A stretch of DNA of 64,000 bases from Synaphobranchus kaupii (Eukaryota; Chordata; Actinopteri; Anguilliformes; Synaphobranchidae), in assembly GCA_029718625.1 (NCBI GenBank), contig CM056376.1:92226899-92290898 (forward strand), given 5' to 3'. Of this stretch, positions 34,705 to 46,924 are shown one piece after another. Every line of letters starts with the position of its first letter. Position 1 is the first letter of the stretch. The notes beneath the pieces were generated by a model. The model worked only from the letters and a program-made list of their open reading frames with translations, was not told the origin of the DNA and did no database searches. Position numbers and translations under genes: made by a program.

Positions 34705-35730
34705 AGTTGCCGACTTTTTCCCAGGGAAAGTAGCTAGCACATGCTCTAGAAGTCGCTAGAAGTCGTTAGATGACATATGACAATTTACATGACGTCGTTC
34801 CGTACTCATTTGCATATGAAAACGTATGTTACGTGACGGAGGGAAATTTTCTGAAAACTTTCCTAGAAAAATATTTTATTTCATATATTACAGGGTGTAT
34901 TATTTTTATTTTATCTACAAGTCTTTTACTATTACAGTGCGTGCAGTGCATCAGCCTATTTACAGGCTATAGCCTATTGTCTGTAGCCTACTGTATCTTT
35001 TAGTGTTTATGAGCCAAAAGATACAGTAGTAGGCAACATAGAGGATAGTATCACACTATTTACACTTCCAGCGAGCTCACCAAAGTTGGCAATTCAGTTA
35101 CCAACATACATTTACGGAAACCTCTTATTTTGTAATTGCAGTTTTATGCAATATGACAATATCCAACTTTTTCATCTGTCCTTTATCTGTGTGGGTGGCT
35201 ATCTGTATCCCATGCCCCAATTGTCTGATGCTATATTAGCCAGCTACCCAGCTATAAGCCTATTCGATATAGCAAGCTATTTAGCTAGTGAGGTCCGTTC
35301 AGATCAGTGCGCATAGGCTGCAGTATATGATTTATTATGTTTCATGTACATGGGCCAGACGTGCCCGTCAAACAAACCTGGCGGGTCTGGAACTGTGTCG
35401 TTCCTTGAGCAGCTCCTCTTTTTGTATTCTTCATATGGATTGGAAATACGTAACGCTGGTTGAATAGCCTACTTGGTCTCACTGGTGGACAGTCCACTGC
35501 AGCTTCTCTCTGCACTTAGCACTGTTATGTGCACTGTTGAGCGATAGCGAGCGCAGGAGAGACTACAGCCCACAGCCCACCAAGCAGTGTTGGTGATTGT
35601 TCCAAGGAAAGTAGCAGATGTCTGCTCAAAAAGCCGCTAGATTTGTTGTTAGGCTCTTTTTTGATGTACAGTCGCTAAGGGGGTCTAAAAAGCCACTAAA
35701 TCTAGTGACAAAGTCGCCAAGTTGGCAACT
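34705..35730. mobile_element. Non-autonomous DNA transposon with AGTTGCC ends
   Basis: The left end AGTTGCCGACTTTTTCCC and the right end (inverse AGTTGCCAACTTGGCGAC) form an imperfect terminal inverted repeat. Both ends carry related inner phrases (GTCGCTAGAAGTCG on the left; AGCCGCTAGATTTG and TCGCTAAGG on the right). Phrases such as 'CGCTAAGGGGGTCTAAAAAG' are familiar from a widespread fish transposon family. No transposase frame remains; the superfamily is not determined. Confidence 0.55.
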
Positions 35731-35933
35731 ATGCTGATATAGAGTAGGTCATGTAACACCTCTTTTCCCCAGCAGAGTGGGAGTCAGGCTAGATAGCATA
35801 AGATACAACCAAAGCACCTTGTACTCCTTGCATTCAGAAAGTGGCTAATTTACTTCATTTTACATGAGCTGTATTCACTTATGTTTGTATAGATACTGTA
35901 TGTGTAATATCAAAGCACTGTTCCAATGCATAT

Positions 35934-36988
35934 TGTAGCGGTGGTTAGCATAGTTAGTTAGCCACTGCTCAGCTACTGGGAAGTAACCCTATGTGTTTTG
36001 GCCATAGGCTGTTATGGTTCTGTTTTGTTTGTGCATTATTTTCTGTTACTTTATTATTTTTCATATTCATTGCCCATAGCCCTGGTTCCTGTACAGTATG
36101 CATTTCCCTCAAATCCCCGTCTGTCTGTGTGCTGTGTTCCGAGTTGTCACTCCCCTGTATCGTGCTGGCACTATTCGGGTGATTTCGGAAGTATTCGGGA
36201 TTTCTGCCTTCCTTCGTGTCTCGTATTCTTTCTTCAGTCTTTTGTATTAAACTGTAGATAATATTAACAATTACTTATTGCACTTGTGGTTATCTAGTTT
36301 AAATTACACTTACTAAATCTACTAATGTATATGTGTTACTAAACAAGACTAACCCCCGTATTTTATTTATTTACTAATTGATACTAACATATCTTCTACG
36401 CTTTAACATTCCATTCTCGTGTGCTTTACCTGACTCCTGCTGCCTTTGCATATTGAGTGCACCTGTCTCTAGCCTGTAACTCCGCCTACCAATCTGAGCA
36501 CGAGTCTGCCTCTGATCCAGGCCGTGTTGTCTTCAATGTGTTTTCGTGAATCCGGTCCACGTCTTTGTCATTTCCCCATTATTGTATTATCGATTCCCAT
36601 TGTTATCACCTTTATCTTGTTTGTAACCCCGCCCTCTCTCACACCTGACCCTCCTTTGTCTTATCCTTCCCCAGTGTTTATAAGCCCTCAGTGTGCAGTG
36701 TTTCTTTGTCAGAATGTTGATCAATTTCATTGTGCTGATTACTAGTAAGCCTTTGTTATTTGAGATTCCTGAGACAACCCTTTGTACGACTTCGAGCCTG
36801 CCTTTTCCTTCTGTTTTATTTGCTGTGTTTTTCTGGTTTTTGACTCTTGCTACGTTTTTGACTACTTTTTTGGATTTCGATTTTGTACGGTCTCTATCTC
36901 TACCTGGCTTCTGAACTCGGACTGTGAATAAACAACGTTTTTGCTTGCCAACTGCGGTCTGCGTTTGGGTCCTTCTCAGAACTTAACA
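35934..36988 (+). mobile_element. Solo LTR of a second Gypsy-type family
   Basis: Begins TGTAGCGG and ends CTTAACA, with a polyadenylation-like GAATAAACAACG and a 'CTGCGTTTGGGTCC' terminal block close to the end, both typical of fish Gypsy LTRs. About 1,055 bp. No pol sequence is attached. Imperfect candidate duplications (CATAT before, CATAG overlapping the end) leave the precise borders open. Short T-rich open frames within it are artefacts. Confidence 0.6.
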
Positions 36989-37374
36989 TAGACTGCATAA
37001 AAAGTTTGGCATTGATGTGTGTCTGGTAAAGCTAGCCAGCCAGTAAGTAGCTAGCTAGCATTTGTACTGTGATTTGCATATTGGTGCCTAGAAGGGGATA
37101 AAGGGGACTGTCTGCACAGACCTGGGGTCAGTCTGCATGCTGCTCGTTCTTCCTATAATTTCAAGACGCAGTAATAAAGCCCCAATGAATCATGGTCAAG
37201 ATCCGCCTGGTCTGTCTTAGTGCAATCGCTATCCAGAACGCCTTAATTAAATGAAGGAGCATGAGGTGTGAACTTCAGTGTGAGGGCTGCGATTCCAGCA
37301 TCTACACCAGTGTCAACAGCCAATCACAAGGGGACTCTGGTAGTGATAGTTGGAATTTCAGACACATTTACAAT
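36989..37374. other. Non-coding sequence, nothing recognised
   Basis: Short spacer between the solo LTR and the mucin-like repeat. Confidence 0.4.
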
Positions 37375-37980
37375 TAGAAAGTTTATTTAGCTGGTGCAGA
37401 TGACAAAGTTGTTGCAATTGTTGAGGCACGATCCCTTGTCCCAGCTAAAGTCATGGTTGTTGCAGGTCCTGTAGTACTCAGGTCCGTGGTAGTCAATTTA
37501 GTTGTGGGGAAAGCAGTAGTTGTGCTAAAAGCTGTGGTTGTGGAAGATCCTATTGTAGTAGGTATGTATGTGGTTATTGAAGTTCTTGCCATAATGGCAG
37601 AAACTTTTGTTAATGGCGCAGATGACAAAGTTGTGCCAATTGCTGTAGTTGAGGGAGTATTTGTTGTCCCAGCCGAAGTCCTGGGGCCACATTTATAAGA
37701 CTGAGTAAAAGAATACGTAAAAGTGCTCGGGGGAAATCGGAAATCGGCTTACGCAAAGTTTTGCATTTTCTCCCTCTGCCTTTCAGTCACGGTGTCATAT
37801 CACACTGACTCCAAACATTGCATGTGCAGAGGCGCAAATTCTCAAATTTTATACATGTGAATTTCTGTGTGGAGAAACCGCTTTCTGAGGGAATTTTTCT
37901 GCTCAGCACTGTTTATACATGTGGCCCCTGGGTTGTAGGTCCTGTACTACTAAGATCTGTTTGTTTTTTTAGTTTTTTTT
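37375..37980 (-). repeat. Mucin-like Thr/Ser-rich degenerate repeat
   Basis: On the minus strand the sequence at 37383-37690 reads as a Thr/Ser/Ala-rich frame with the phrase TTLSSAP near both ends (about 37385 and 37625) and many STTT/TTAF repeats. At DNA level, 'GGTTGT.GGTCCTGTA.TACT' occurs at about 37460 and again at 37930, after the MITE. It may be a relic of a mucin-type exon or only a GTA/GTT-rich minisatellite; no start, signal peptide or splice pattern supports a live gene. Confidence 0.45.
37684..37927. mobile_element. MITE with CTG target duplication (PIF/Harbinger-like)
   Basis: Ends GGGCCACATTTATAA and (inverse) GGGCCACATGTATAAACA, flanked on each side by CTG (37681-37683 and 37928-37930), a CWG-type 3-bp duplication as made by Harbinger elements. 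244 bp, non-coding. It is inserted in the mucin-like repeat, whose sequence resumes after it. Confidence 0.7.
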
Positions 37981-40900
37981 AAAGAGCAGACACTAGCCTT
38001 GTTTTGTATTTTTCACTTTATTCTGATGGGGGACAACAGAGAGGGTAACAGATAGAGATGAGATCACTGTGCAGAACGTGTTATGGCCAGGAGTCAGGGG
38101 GGCTTGTACACTGGCTTAACTATCAACACCACTAAACAATCGACTGAACATTTTCAAAAATCATAAACAAAAAGCGAGCAGTATACTGCAGATTTGTTAT
38201 TGCTTGAGTTGATTTTCGAGTTCACCATATGCATTGCACACTCATCTGACCCTTGTCACCAAAGGCGTAGTTTATCATGTTTAAATAATGAAATGGTTTG
38301 ATGTCAGCAGTTAACCAAGAGATTTACACACGTGTCACCTTGCTCATTTGTATTATTTACAAAGCACTCCACCCTTTCTGAGGTCAAAGGGTATAGTATT
38401 AAATGCATGAATAGACTGATATTCGGGAGGGTAAGAGAGAAAGCCTTTCCCTGTCCATGCAATATTCATTCCCATCCATTCTACTCCCTCTGTTACCTCT
38501 GATGTTTTAATACTTAATGCATGCCTTCCCCATTCTGAATTGCAGGTTAACACAGCTTCATTGCCTGACCATGTTTATGTATTTTCACAAATATTTATCC
38601 CAGTGAAAGCTCATATTAATCCTATTAATTGTTGAATTAATCATGGCCAGAGCATTTTTCAAACATTCAGATGCATCTCGTTGTGAAGATGTGATTGAAT
38701 TCTCACAGCAGCAATACACTGAAGGAGCTTATGAAGGCATTCTCATACCAGGAACTGCCATAATGTCTTTTAATCCAAACTGCATTTTCATTTGACCTGT
38801 CCATGTTCTGCCTGCACCAGACCTAAACACCTCACATGCTTATATCCAGCCCCTGAAAGGGAAGCACACATTCCAGAATCAACAGGGAATGCTAACGTTC
38901 AGATTTAATTAGATATTCAAGCTTAAAGAGGGAAGCGGAAAAGCAGATATCTTTACTTTGTTTTGCTTCTTCAACTCACACAGTCTGCTGCCCCTTATGG
39001 TTGTAATTTTTTTTTTTTTAAACTTAAAATGGCACACTTGATGCAGAAAATATTTACATGTAAAATCACAAAAATAGAGCATAACTTCTCATGCACTCAA
39101 TTTCTCTCTAACATGCACGCACACACACAGATATCAGAAGGAAAGCTCACATTGTACTGCAAAGACACACCACCCGGTGCAATCATCACTGACATGAGAG
39201 CCCAACTTTCACAGCTGCAGTGCCTGTTTTAGCTCAGAGGCGTGGAGGATTTCTGTTAGCACTCCTGCCGATTACCGAAGGTGATATTTCTCAACAGAAC
39301 CTTCTTGCATCCAGCGTTCACTGCTCATAGTTAGCACTGAATCTGGAACAGTTCAGCACACAAACAGCACTCTGTGGGGGTTACTGTACACACTCTGATT
39401 AGCAGTAATACAGGAATAAATCACACCATGACTGGAGGACCGGCCAAATTGTGTCATTAATCCTGCGTCGGGGCTAATGAGGGTGTGCAAAATATCCAAA
39501 CCAAGAACTAACTGACCCAGAAAGAGGATCTAAGGTAATCTGATTCAGTAATATCTCTGCCTAATCATTATGTTTCATATTGAATGTTCCTGTAATGCAG
39601 TAGTAAACGCCTTAATATATTGCCACAGTTTGATAAATTCTCAATCTGTCTCTTATTAATCAGAGGCACAGCCGAATGGAGAAATCCACGCTTTCACATA
39701 TTGTAACTTAATCCGTCCTACTGTGCTCTTTTGGCACTAATAAGAAAACACGCCATTTATTTTTGTGCTTCAGAACAGAAGCTCTTACAAAAGGAGGGGG
39801 GACAAAGTGTTCAATTGAGATTCCATGTCTAAGTCACACATAACTTCAGATCCCTCTATTGGGGAAATGGGAAAAGGCTTGGGGAAATGAAACTTTAAAA
39901 TTTGTGGTTTTCGCCTACTTTCTCAGTGTGCAAATAAATTACATGTCAGGCTCTGACTAAGGGGAAATGGCTTGATTTAAAAAAATCGAAAAAAGATTGT
40001 AATTTTGTGGTAATCTCCACAAGGGTTTTGCCCACAGATATGCCTTGGAGATTATGCACCAAATTTATGAAGGAAAAACAACCTATTATCTTCCATTTGT
40101 TAAATGGAACCACAGACAGCATTACATAATTGGCTTCGGTTGTTGTGGACTCTGTTGTAAAGGATACCGGGCATAAGTATCTCATTTTGAGTCAGTTTGA
40201 AAAATGTCCCTATAGCCACAGTAATGTACCTTTCTTGTAAGTGGTCCCAGCGGCTTATCTTTTACCACCCATGGCAACTCACTGTAAAGCAGATTTAAAG
40301 GTTGTAATTCCATTATTGCATGAATTGGTAAAAATTATAGCCTTCATTAAAACTCAAGGGGTAGGCTTGCCTATTGCTACTAGAGATTGATTCCAGTAAT
40401 CGAATGCTCTCTTGATCCAACAGTTCATTCCACCTAAAAATTCCTGGAAAAGGAACTGATGCATAGGCACGGCCATTTTGCGTTGTATATTACGTTCCAA
40501 TGCAGCACTGGGAACACGTTGATTATGTCAATTCTTTTTTGTCTAATGCATGAAATGGTCTGGTCAGCGGTTTTTAACACTTCAGGAAATTGTGCCAGTG
40601 GGGACCGTGCTGTTTGAGAAATTTGCTCTGGGCACATATGGTCAGTACTATTTATTCCGCTTTCAGGATCCTCTTGTCTGGGGGCGTAGTCATGTTCTCT
40701 GCATGATGGGTGAAACACACTAATTCTCTCCCCTGAGGTAAATGATTATTCCACTGTAATTAGGCGCTAGAGTAGCAGCATTCATTTTAAAACACAAATG
40801 TGATGTTCATATTTATCAACATGTTTATGGAGGGTCATTTCTTTGCTCTTTTCATTGAAATAAATTTATATGGATGGCTGCCTAGCCTCAACATACATTC

Positions 40901-43900
40901 TTGCTTTGAGAAGGATCTTGGGTCTAGAGTCCAGGCATTGATTATTTGGCATATTCATCATTGAGCCACACTGTTTCCATCCACGTTGCTCTTTCTAACA
41001 ATGAACAACTCGTCAATCCATCGCTCAAGTTCAAATATACATTGCACTGTCACAAAGACCTGGACAAACTACAGTTCCAAAAATAAGGCATTGAAAAACA
41101 TAAAAATCTAACCTGAAAATAATCCTAAATATATATTGATGCTTTTACCCAAAAAACAAGAGAGAAGCTCCAGGAGCAGTGGCAAAAAAAATCTCAAATT
41201 GTCCATTGAACACTGTGAAGCTGAGAGAGCTTCAACAGACACGTAGGCATTCACCATCTTGTACTATCCACCTCCATATGGTCAGCTAACTGGGGGACTA
41301 GAGCCAAACTGGACATCAGTGCCTGGAGGTAGACACTTAAGATGTTCTAGAGAATACTTTCCTTTGTGAGCCAGCATCCCCCAAATCTGCCCTTCACCCT
41401 CCACCCTAATCTTATTGCATTCTCTTTGCCTGGCAAAGATTACTAAAACACAAGGCCCTAACATTCATCAGTTCATTAAACACCAAAGCCCAATAGCCAA
41501 TTCTGAGCATTACTGGGGATATCAAGAAAGAGAACGTGTCTCTTATTAAAGGGAAACACGACTGATTTCCTCTATCAACCATATTATAGTATGCACTATA
41601 ACGCATAGTTATGAAGCCAGTAGATTTAATGGGTCTCTGCCTTGGTCATTAGGACACAGCAACAGAAACTCTTGCAGAGCATGTAAATCTCCTGTGAAAA
41701 TATTCAAAATAGCTTTCAATTAGTTGTCAATCTCTTTTTGATGATTTCCGAGCACATCCATGGTGCAGCTTGGTTTTGGTATGATAAGCACGGGTGACTC
41801 GCTGCAATTTTTTAGGCTTTGAATTTATAGAGATTTGTGGGTGGACACACTCTCTTTATCCGGCTGTGCTCTGCATATTGTGTATTAATGCACTATGGAT
41901 CTGTGGGTTTTCACTCATTTAAAAAGCGAGGCAGTAAATTTGCTAAACTCGAAAATCACAAGGAAACCATGTACAATTTGCATTAACAAGCCCCACGTTA
42001 AGAACCTAACAGCAAAATCCTCTAGTTCTGCTGGTTTCAAACAATGCAATACGACCAGAGATGTTCCCTTTGTCTTCATTTAACAGGGAGAGAGAAAAAG
42101 TGTGAGAAACAAACAGCATTGAATCACATCCCCATCTCGACAGGGATGAAGTCAGAGAGTGACTGTTGTTGCACGGACACAATGCAATCGCCATGCCGAC
42201 AGAGCTGTAATTCTCAGGAATTCAGACCCGGCTAATCACTGCAGCGTTGGGCCCCATTCATCACGCTGTAGACCCACAGTTGGCCACTGTCTGATTCATT
42301 ACAGACAACTTTCAAAGCCGCCTCCCCATTTTAATGGATTTCTGTACAGTCACTGTCCCAGCTCGTGGGGGAAACTCGGCTCCTTTGGCTTCTATAAACA
42401 CTAAACTCACCCACGTTTGTCAGGGGGACATTAAGCTGTGGCAATGGCAGTGCTGAGGAAGAGGCTTCCCCAAGCCATAAATATTCCTCTGAACACAATC
42501 CAATCTTTCATTGTATGTGAAAATTATCACCAATAATTGATTGTGTTCAACTAGCCCCCAGTTAATCTGAATTGTGGGTAGCAATGTGCCATAGTGGTGC
42601 TGTTCCCTTATTATTAGCGGATGGGTGGAAATCTTCATGTAGTCCAGCACACAACAGAAACCGCAACATGCCAGGGCAACACTGAGGTATGGCAACCATA
42701 AATATAGTGTGGATCCACATTTTCATACAGTCAGGGTCCAGATGTCTGTGTGGTTATGGTGCCATTTGTATGCAGAGTGAACCCAGACTTTGAGGGCTTT
42801 AAATATGGGTATCCACATTATTCCATTGCATAGCATCCTATGACATTGAGCAAGAAAATTTTACAAATCATTCCACTCAGTTGTAAAACATTGTTTAAAT
42901 ATAAACAGTGTTACATTTTAAGGCCTAGTTATAGACTTATCCGTTGCAGAAAAGAAACATAATTACTTATGTGTTCATTAAATTACCCCTTCTTGGAGAA
43001 GTTAGCATAATTCATCCCTCTCATGTCATTATGCATAATTACATTTGAATATGAATTCATTTATATTGCCTCCACTCAAAAACTTTGTTGAGGGGTGACA
43101 ACCATGTGAAAATATGATGTACAACACATTTATTAGATTACTGCATTAGCAATGCACCTATAAACTTTAATTTCATAACAGAGAGGAAACATAATTGCAT
43201 CCCTTGGCTGGACTTTCTGAAACTGAAAATTCTATTCATTGCATGAGAACCATGGGAAGAAAATATGCAAATTAAAAAGTTAAAATAAATGTATCTAAAA
43301 TAACTAAAAGGAAAAATTAAAAAAATAAAATTATAGTTTGAAATGTAATCATGGCACCAGAATACACATTTAGCTTACCATCCCTCCAAGGTGAGAAACG
43401 GCAGCGCTCAGACATACTTGAAAAATATCACAGATACGAATGTTATTCACTCAATTGTATAATTATTTGTTCAGAAAAAAAATGGCTGAGATTTTCAAGG
43501 CACCTTTGAACTGCAAAGGAATGAAAACTATTGGTGGTATTGTGGACGCAAGATATTTCATGTGCAATGATTTACTTTCCAGTTTTTGAACATATAAAGA
43601 CACAATTAGACAAAAACTGTCCTCAGACATGTGCCCCTCCACTTGGGCCAATGGGAGATACCATGTGTCAGTTAAAGTGCACTAACTAAAGTTAAGCATT
43701 AAATGTCCCTTAATCATACAGTATAGGGTTACAGCTCCCCATTGGAAATAAAAGAGAAAGGCAAGTGAAAAGGCAGATTTGTGAAAAAGCCCTCCTAATA
43801 CATACTCCTGACATAACTTTGGTATTCTTCATCACACATTAATGCCAGCTTTGCCTTTGTAATTTACTTTAACCATGACACTTTGACCCCTTTTTTGAAG

Positions 43901-44369
43901 ATGCTCTCCAGAATACTATAATAGAATGAAAGTCATTGAGGCAGCACCATGCAGCCAGTGAAGTGTTCTTAGGTTATGCGGACCAATTTACACCACACCG
44001 TTATTCAGTTCAGCGGTGAAGTGCTTTTGTTTGAGGAGTTGCTTGGCCATAAGAAGTGCTCTTGGTTGATCTTAGCAGTTGTATACACTGTGGAAAGAAC
44101 TAGCCAATGGACCGGGCAAATTACTGAGAGCTGAGATTTTAAGTGAATTAGAGTGACCATGAAAGTACAAGTGGTGTTTATCACACAAAGCAGAGACATC
44201 ATGGTGTCCATGCCAAGTTCCCAATTTGGCTCTCAGTCTGACCATATAGTTCATTCGCCAGTTTAATTTCCCATAGAAATCCCTCCCTATCTGCCTCAAT
44301 TGATGTATGGTAATCGTTATGGTGCAAAATTGCAGCCGTGCATCATCCATGTGGGGTAGACATGGACGG
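37981..44369. other. Long non-coding stretch, nothing recognised
   Basis: About 6.4 kb of AT-rich DNA in which I see no exon, RNA gene or transposon end. All open frames are under ~95 codons and lack known domains. The segment 39240-39520 has the look of conserved non-coding DNA (many TAAT/ATTA words next to GC-rich ones), but this is impression only. Confidence 0.4.
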
Positions 44370-44475
44370 TGGCGGTCGTCGAGATTAATCCCTCCCCCCT
44401 CCTCAGCCCTTATCTGTAAAGCACTTTGAGATCCTTGAAATGGATGAAAGGCACTATAAAATGGAATTCATTACT
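44370..44475 (+). repeat. Short fish retroelement tail
   Basis: 'TGTAAAGCACTTTGAGATCC' followed by 'GAAAGGCACTATAAAATGGAATTC' is the characteristic end of a common teleost non-LTR repeat. Only the last ~100 bases are recognisable. Confidence 0.5.
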
Positions 44476-45524
44476 GTGTTCTGTGATTATGTGTAATCTT
44501 GGGGGATGGGGGATGCCACACTGGGGATGAGGAGCATGCGGGGAATATGAAATCGGTTGAGACAGAGCCAGCTTCGTTGGTCAAAGTGAGCTCTGAGAGG
44601 AGCTCTGATCATCTGGGGGGGATCTGGTTATATTGTTCCTTGCAGTTAAACTGCATATGTGTGGGTATTTTGTTAATTTGTGCTTTGACTGCGCAATGAT
44701 ATCACCTCTGTTAATAGTTGGCAGGTCCATCTGATCACATTCAGCACTGAAAACAGGTAACAAGGCCACTTCATGTAAAGTTCCTTAAAACCAGCCTCTA
44801 AAATAGGATAAGCAGTATTTTTCACACAACCAGCTGGCAGTTTCACACATTCAGTGCTTCTGAAGAGAACAGACAGACTGCTATAGATAGGCATGGTAAA
44901 GGATGTATTAGAGGGGCAGGGGGAGATGTGCAATACCAACATGCAAATATTATACCTTGACATTGCCCTGACAGAACATCTTCGTACGCACTATAAAGGG
45001 ATACAAAGGAACCAGTTTCACCTTGAGACAAAAGAACTTTCACTAATCAGTGAAAAAAGCAGACAGCATCTGATCTTTGTAAGAGGATGAAGAACAACAA
45101 TAAACTCTGTACCAAAGAATCAATGTAAAAGGACTGAACAAACAGACAACCTCGTGGGATAGACCTGACAGTGAAGTAGATCCCTCTGACAACAAATGGA
45201 TAAAGTGTGAAATCTGTTCCCTACGGATCGCCATTCACCACAACTCAGAACTCCTTGCCAATGCAGCCACGACCAAAGCTGGCAGAGTTGATCACAACAG
45301 TAACAGACAGTGGCACAGTTTTAGACAGGTCATATTTTATTGACGTCGCACTGATGGAGGGGTGGCTTACAGTCACTATCAGGTGCACAGGTGCAGTGGG
45401 TGGGTGTGGAGGTCAATGCAGCCACTAAAATCCTGAGGGAAGAATTTTGAAGCCTTCTTCACAGGAAACCTGATAGTTATATAAGATATATTCACAGACT
45501 ACAATTGCATTACCTCACATGGCT
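44476..45524. other. Non-coding sequence, nothing recognised
   Basis: No exon or repeat recognised. Confidence 0.4.
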
Positions 45525-45705
45525 TATCTGCTTAGGAGATGGTCTTATCCAGGGAAATATAACATAATATTGGATATAATCCAATTAAACGGTTTGATAT
45601 GAAACTGAAGTAATTCAGGTAAAGTATTTTGCTCAAGGGCACAATAGGAGAACCCTACCTGGGAATTAAACCACAACTGTTCTGGTAAGAGGTCAAGCTT
45701 ATTAA
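45525..45705 (-). repeat. Diverged copy of the L2-tailed SINE
   Basis: Plus-strand phrases 'GATGGTCTTATCCAGGGAAA', 'AATTCAGGTAAAGTATTTTG', 'CTCAAGGGCACAATAGG' and 'CCTACCTGGGAATTAAACC' follow the same order as in the SINE at 17968-18195, with the former B box mutated (GGGAATTAAACC). Confidence 0.65.
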
Positions 45706-45772
45706 ACAGTGAACCTTGTCTTGAATAACTTACAGTTGCAGATTCTCACACTCTCACAAACACAGAGAGACA

Positions 45773-45811
<39 letters not shown>
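45773..45811. repeat. (CA)n microsatellite
   Basis: About 18 uninterrupted CA units. Confidence 0.9.
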
Positions 45812-45813
<2 letters not shown>

Positions 45814-46207
45814 CCTGTGGCAACCTGCAGTGCAACGACTTCTTCTCCTACTTGGCTCTCATTTGCTCGCTCAGGGCTTGTGGTGGCTCTGCTGCACAGC
45901 CAGGGGGTTGGCCGCAGCACTATGCGCGTTGTGTGGCTAACCTGATCAGTCACCATGGAGATTAAAAGGATTCCTGCAGACAAGGCTGATTCCAGGCCAA
46001 CTCTAGGTGGAGCAGGGAACAGCTGAGGAGGCAATTAAAGATCCCAAACTTCAGAAAATAAAAAGGAAAAAAACAATAAAATGAAGTTATGAAATACTTA
46101 ATCTAAATTTAATAGGATGACAGGGCCTTTCTTGAAAGACTAGTTAAAGACAATTGGACATTCCAAATATATGTAAATATCTAAACGAGTCCACCCAGTC
46201 CCTCTAA
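45812..46207. other. Non-coding sequence, nothing recognised
   Basis: No features recognised between the CA repeat and the MITE. Confidence 0.4.
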
Positions 46208-46924
46208 AGCTGGGGCCACATTACACGACTTTTCCAATTGTAAGCGACAATGAAAAAAATGAGTAGCACACATTTAACAACTGTCATATGCAGATTTTCA
46301 GTCTCTTGTGTCGCACACACATAATGACGGCTGTTTTTAGAGAATTGACGCAGACGGATGCAGTTCTCTCGCATGAACGAGATTTCTCGTGGTAGACCTG
46401 CACTCGCGAGAATGTCTTTTTTCCAATGTTTTTAAACCAAAACAACCATGGAGCCCATACAGCTTGCAACTTTGTCAGTGTTGTTGTGGTAACTTGCAGA
46501 GTTGACATTGTACAGACAGACACATGCATGTTTCTGCCACAAATCCACAAGTCACTCCTCATTTTTAGTATTCCAAAAAACATGTTTATTCGGCTCAGTC
46601 ATCCGCACGTTGGATTTGATGTTTACTTCTGTATTTTTCCACCTCCTTCTTTCCTCTGTCGCAAACTCACTTTTCATTGGCTATTGAAAATTCCCGTAGC
46701 GATTTCAGTCTTTGGCCAGCGCACACCACAAGATTACGCACAGACTAACCCCTATAAAATCAAACATGTTTGATAAAATCGTGGCGTTCCCGACTGGGAT
46801 CGTAGGAGACAGACAACAGTCTTTCACTCCCACACACATAACGATTACAGCTGCAGATTACAGACTCTGCCCGATCGCAAATCATTGCCAAATCGGGCTA
46901 AAAAATCATATTGTGTCCCCAGCT
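46208..46924. mobile_element. TAA-flanked MITE with AGCTGGGG ends
   Basis: Left end AGCTGGGGCCACATTAC, right end (inverse) AGCTGGGGACACAATATG, flanked by TAA on both sides (46205-46207 and 46925-46927). A TWA 3-bp duplication points to PIF/Harbinger. The 717-bp interior has open frames (46426-46773) without recognised transposase motifs. Confidence 0.6.

Noticed and set aside
36524..36914. Hydrophobic open frames in the second solo LTR
   Set aside because: T-rich LTR sequence gives Phe/Leu/Ser-rich frames by chance.
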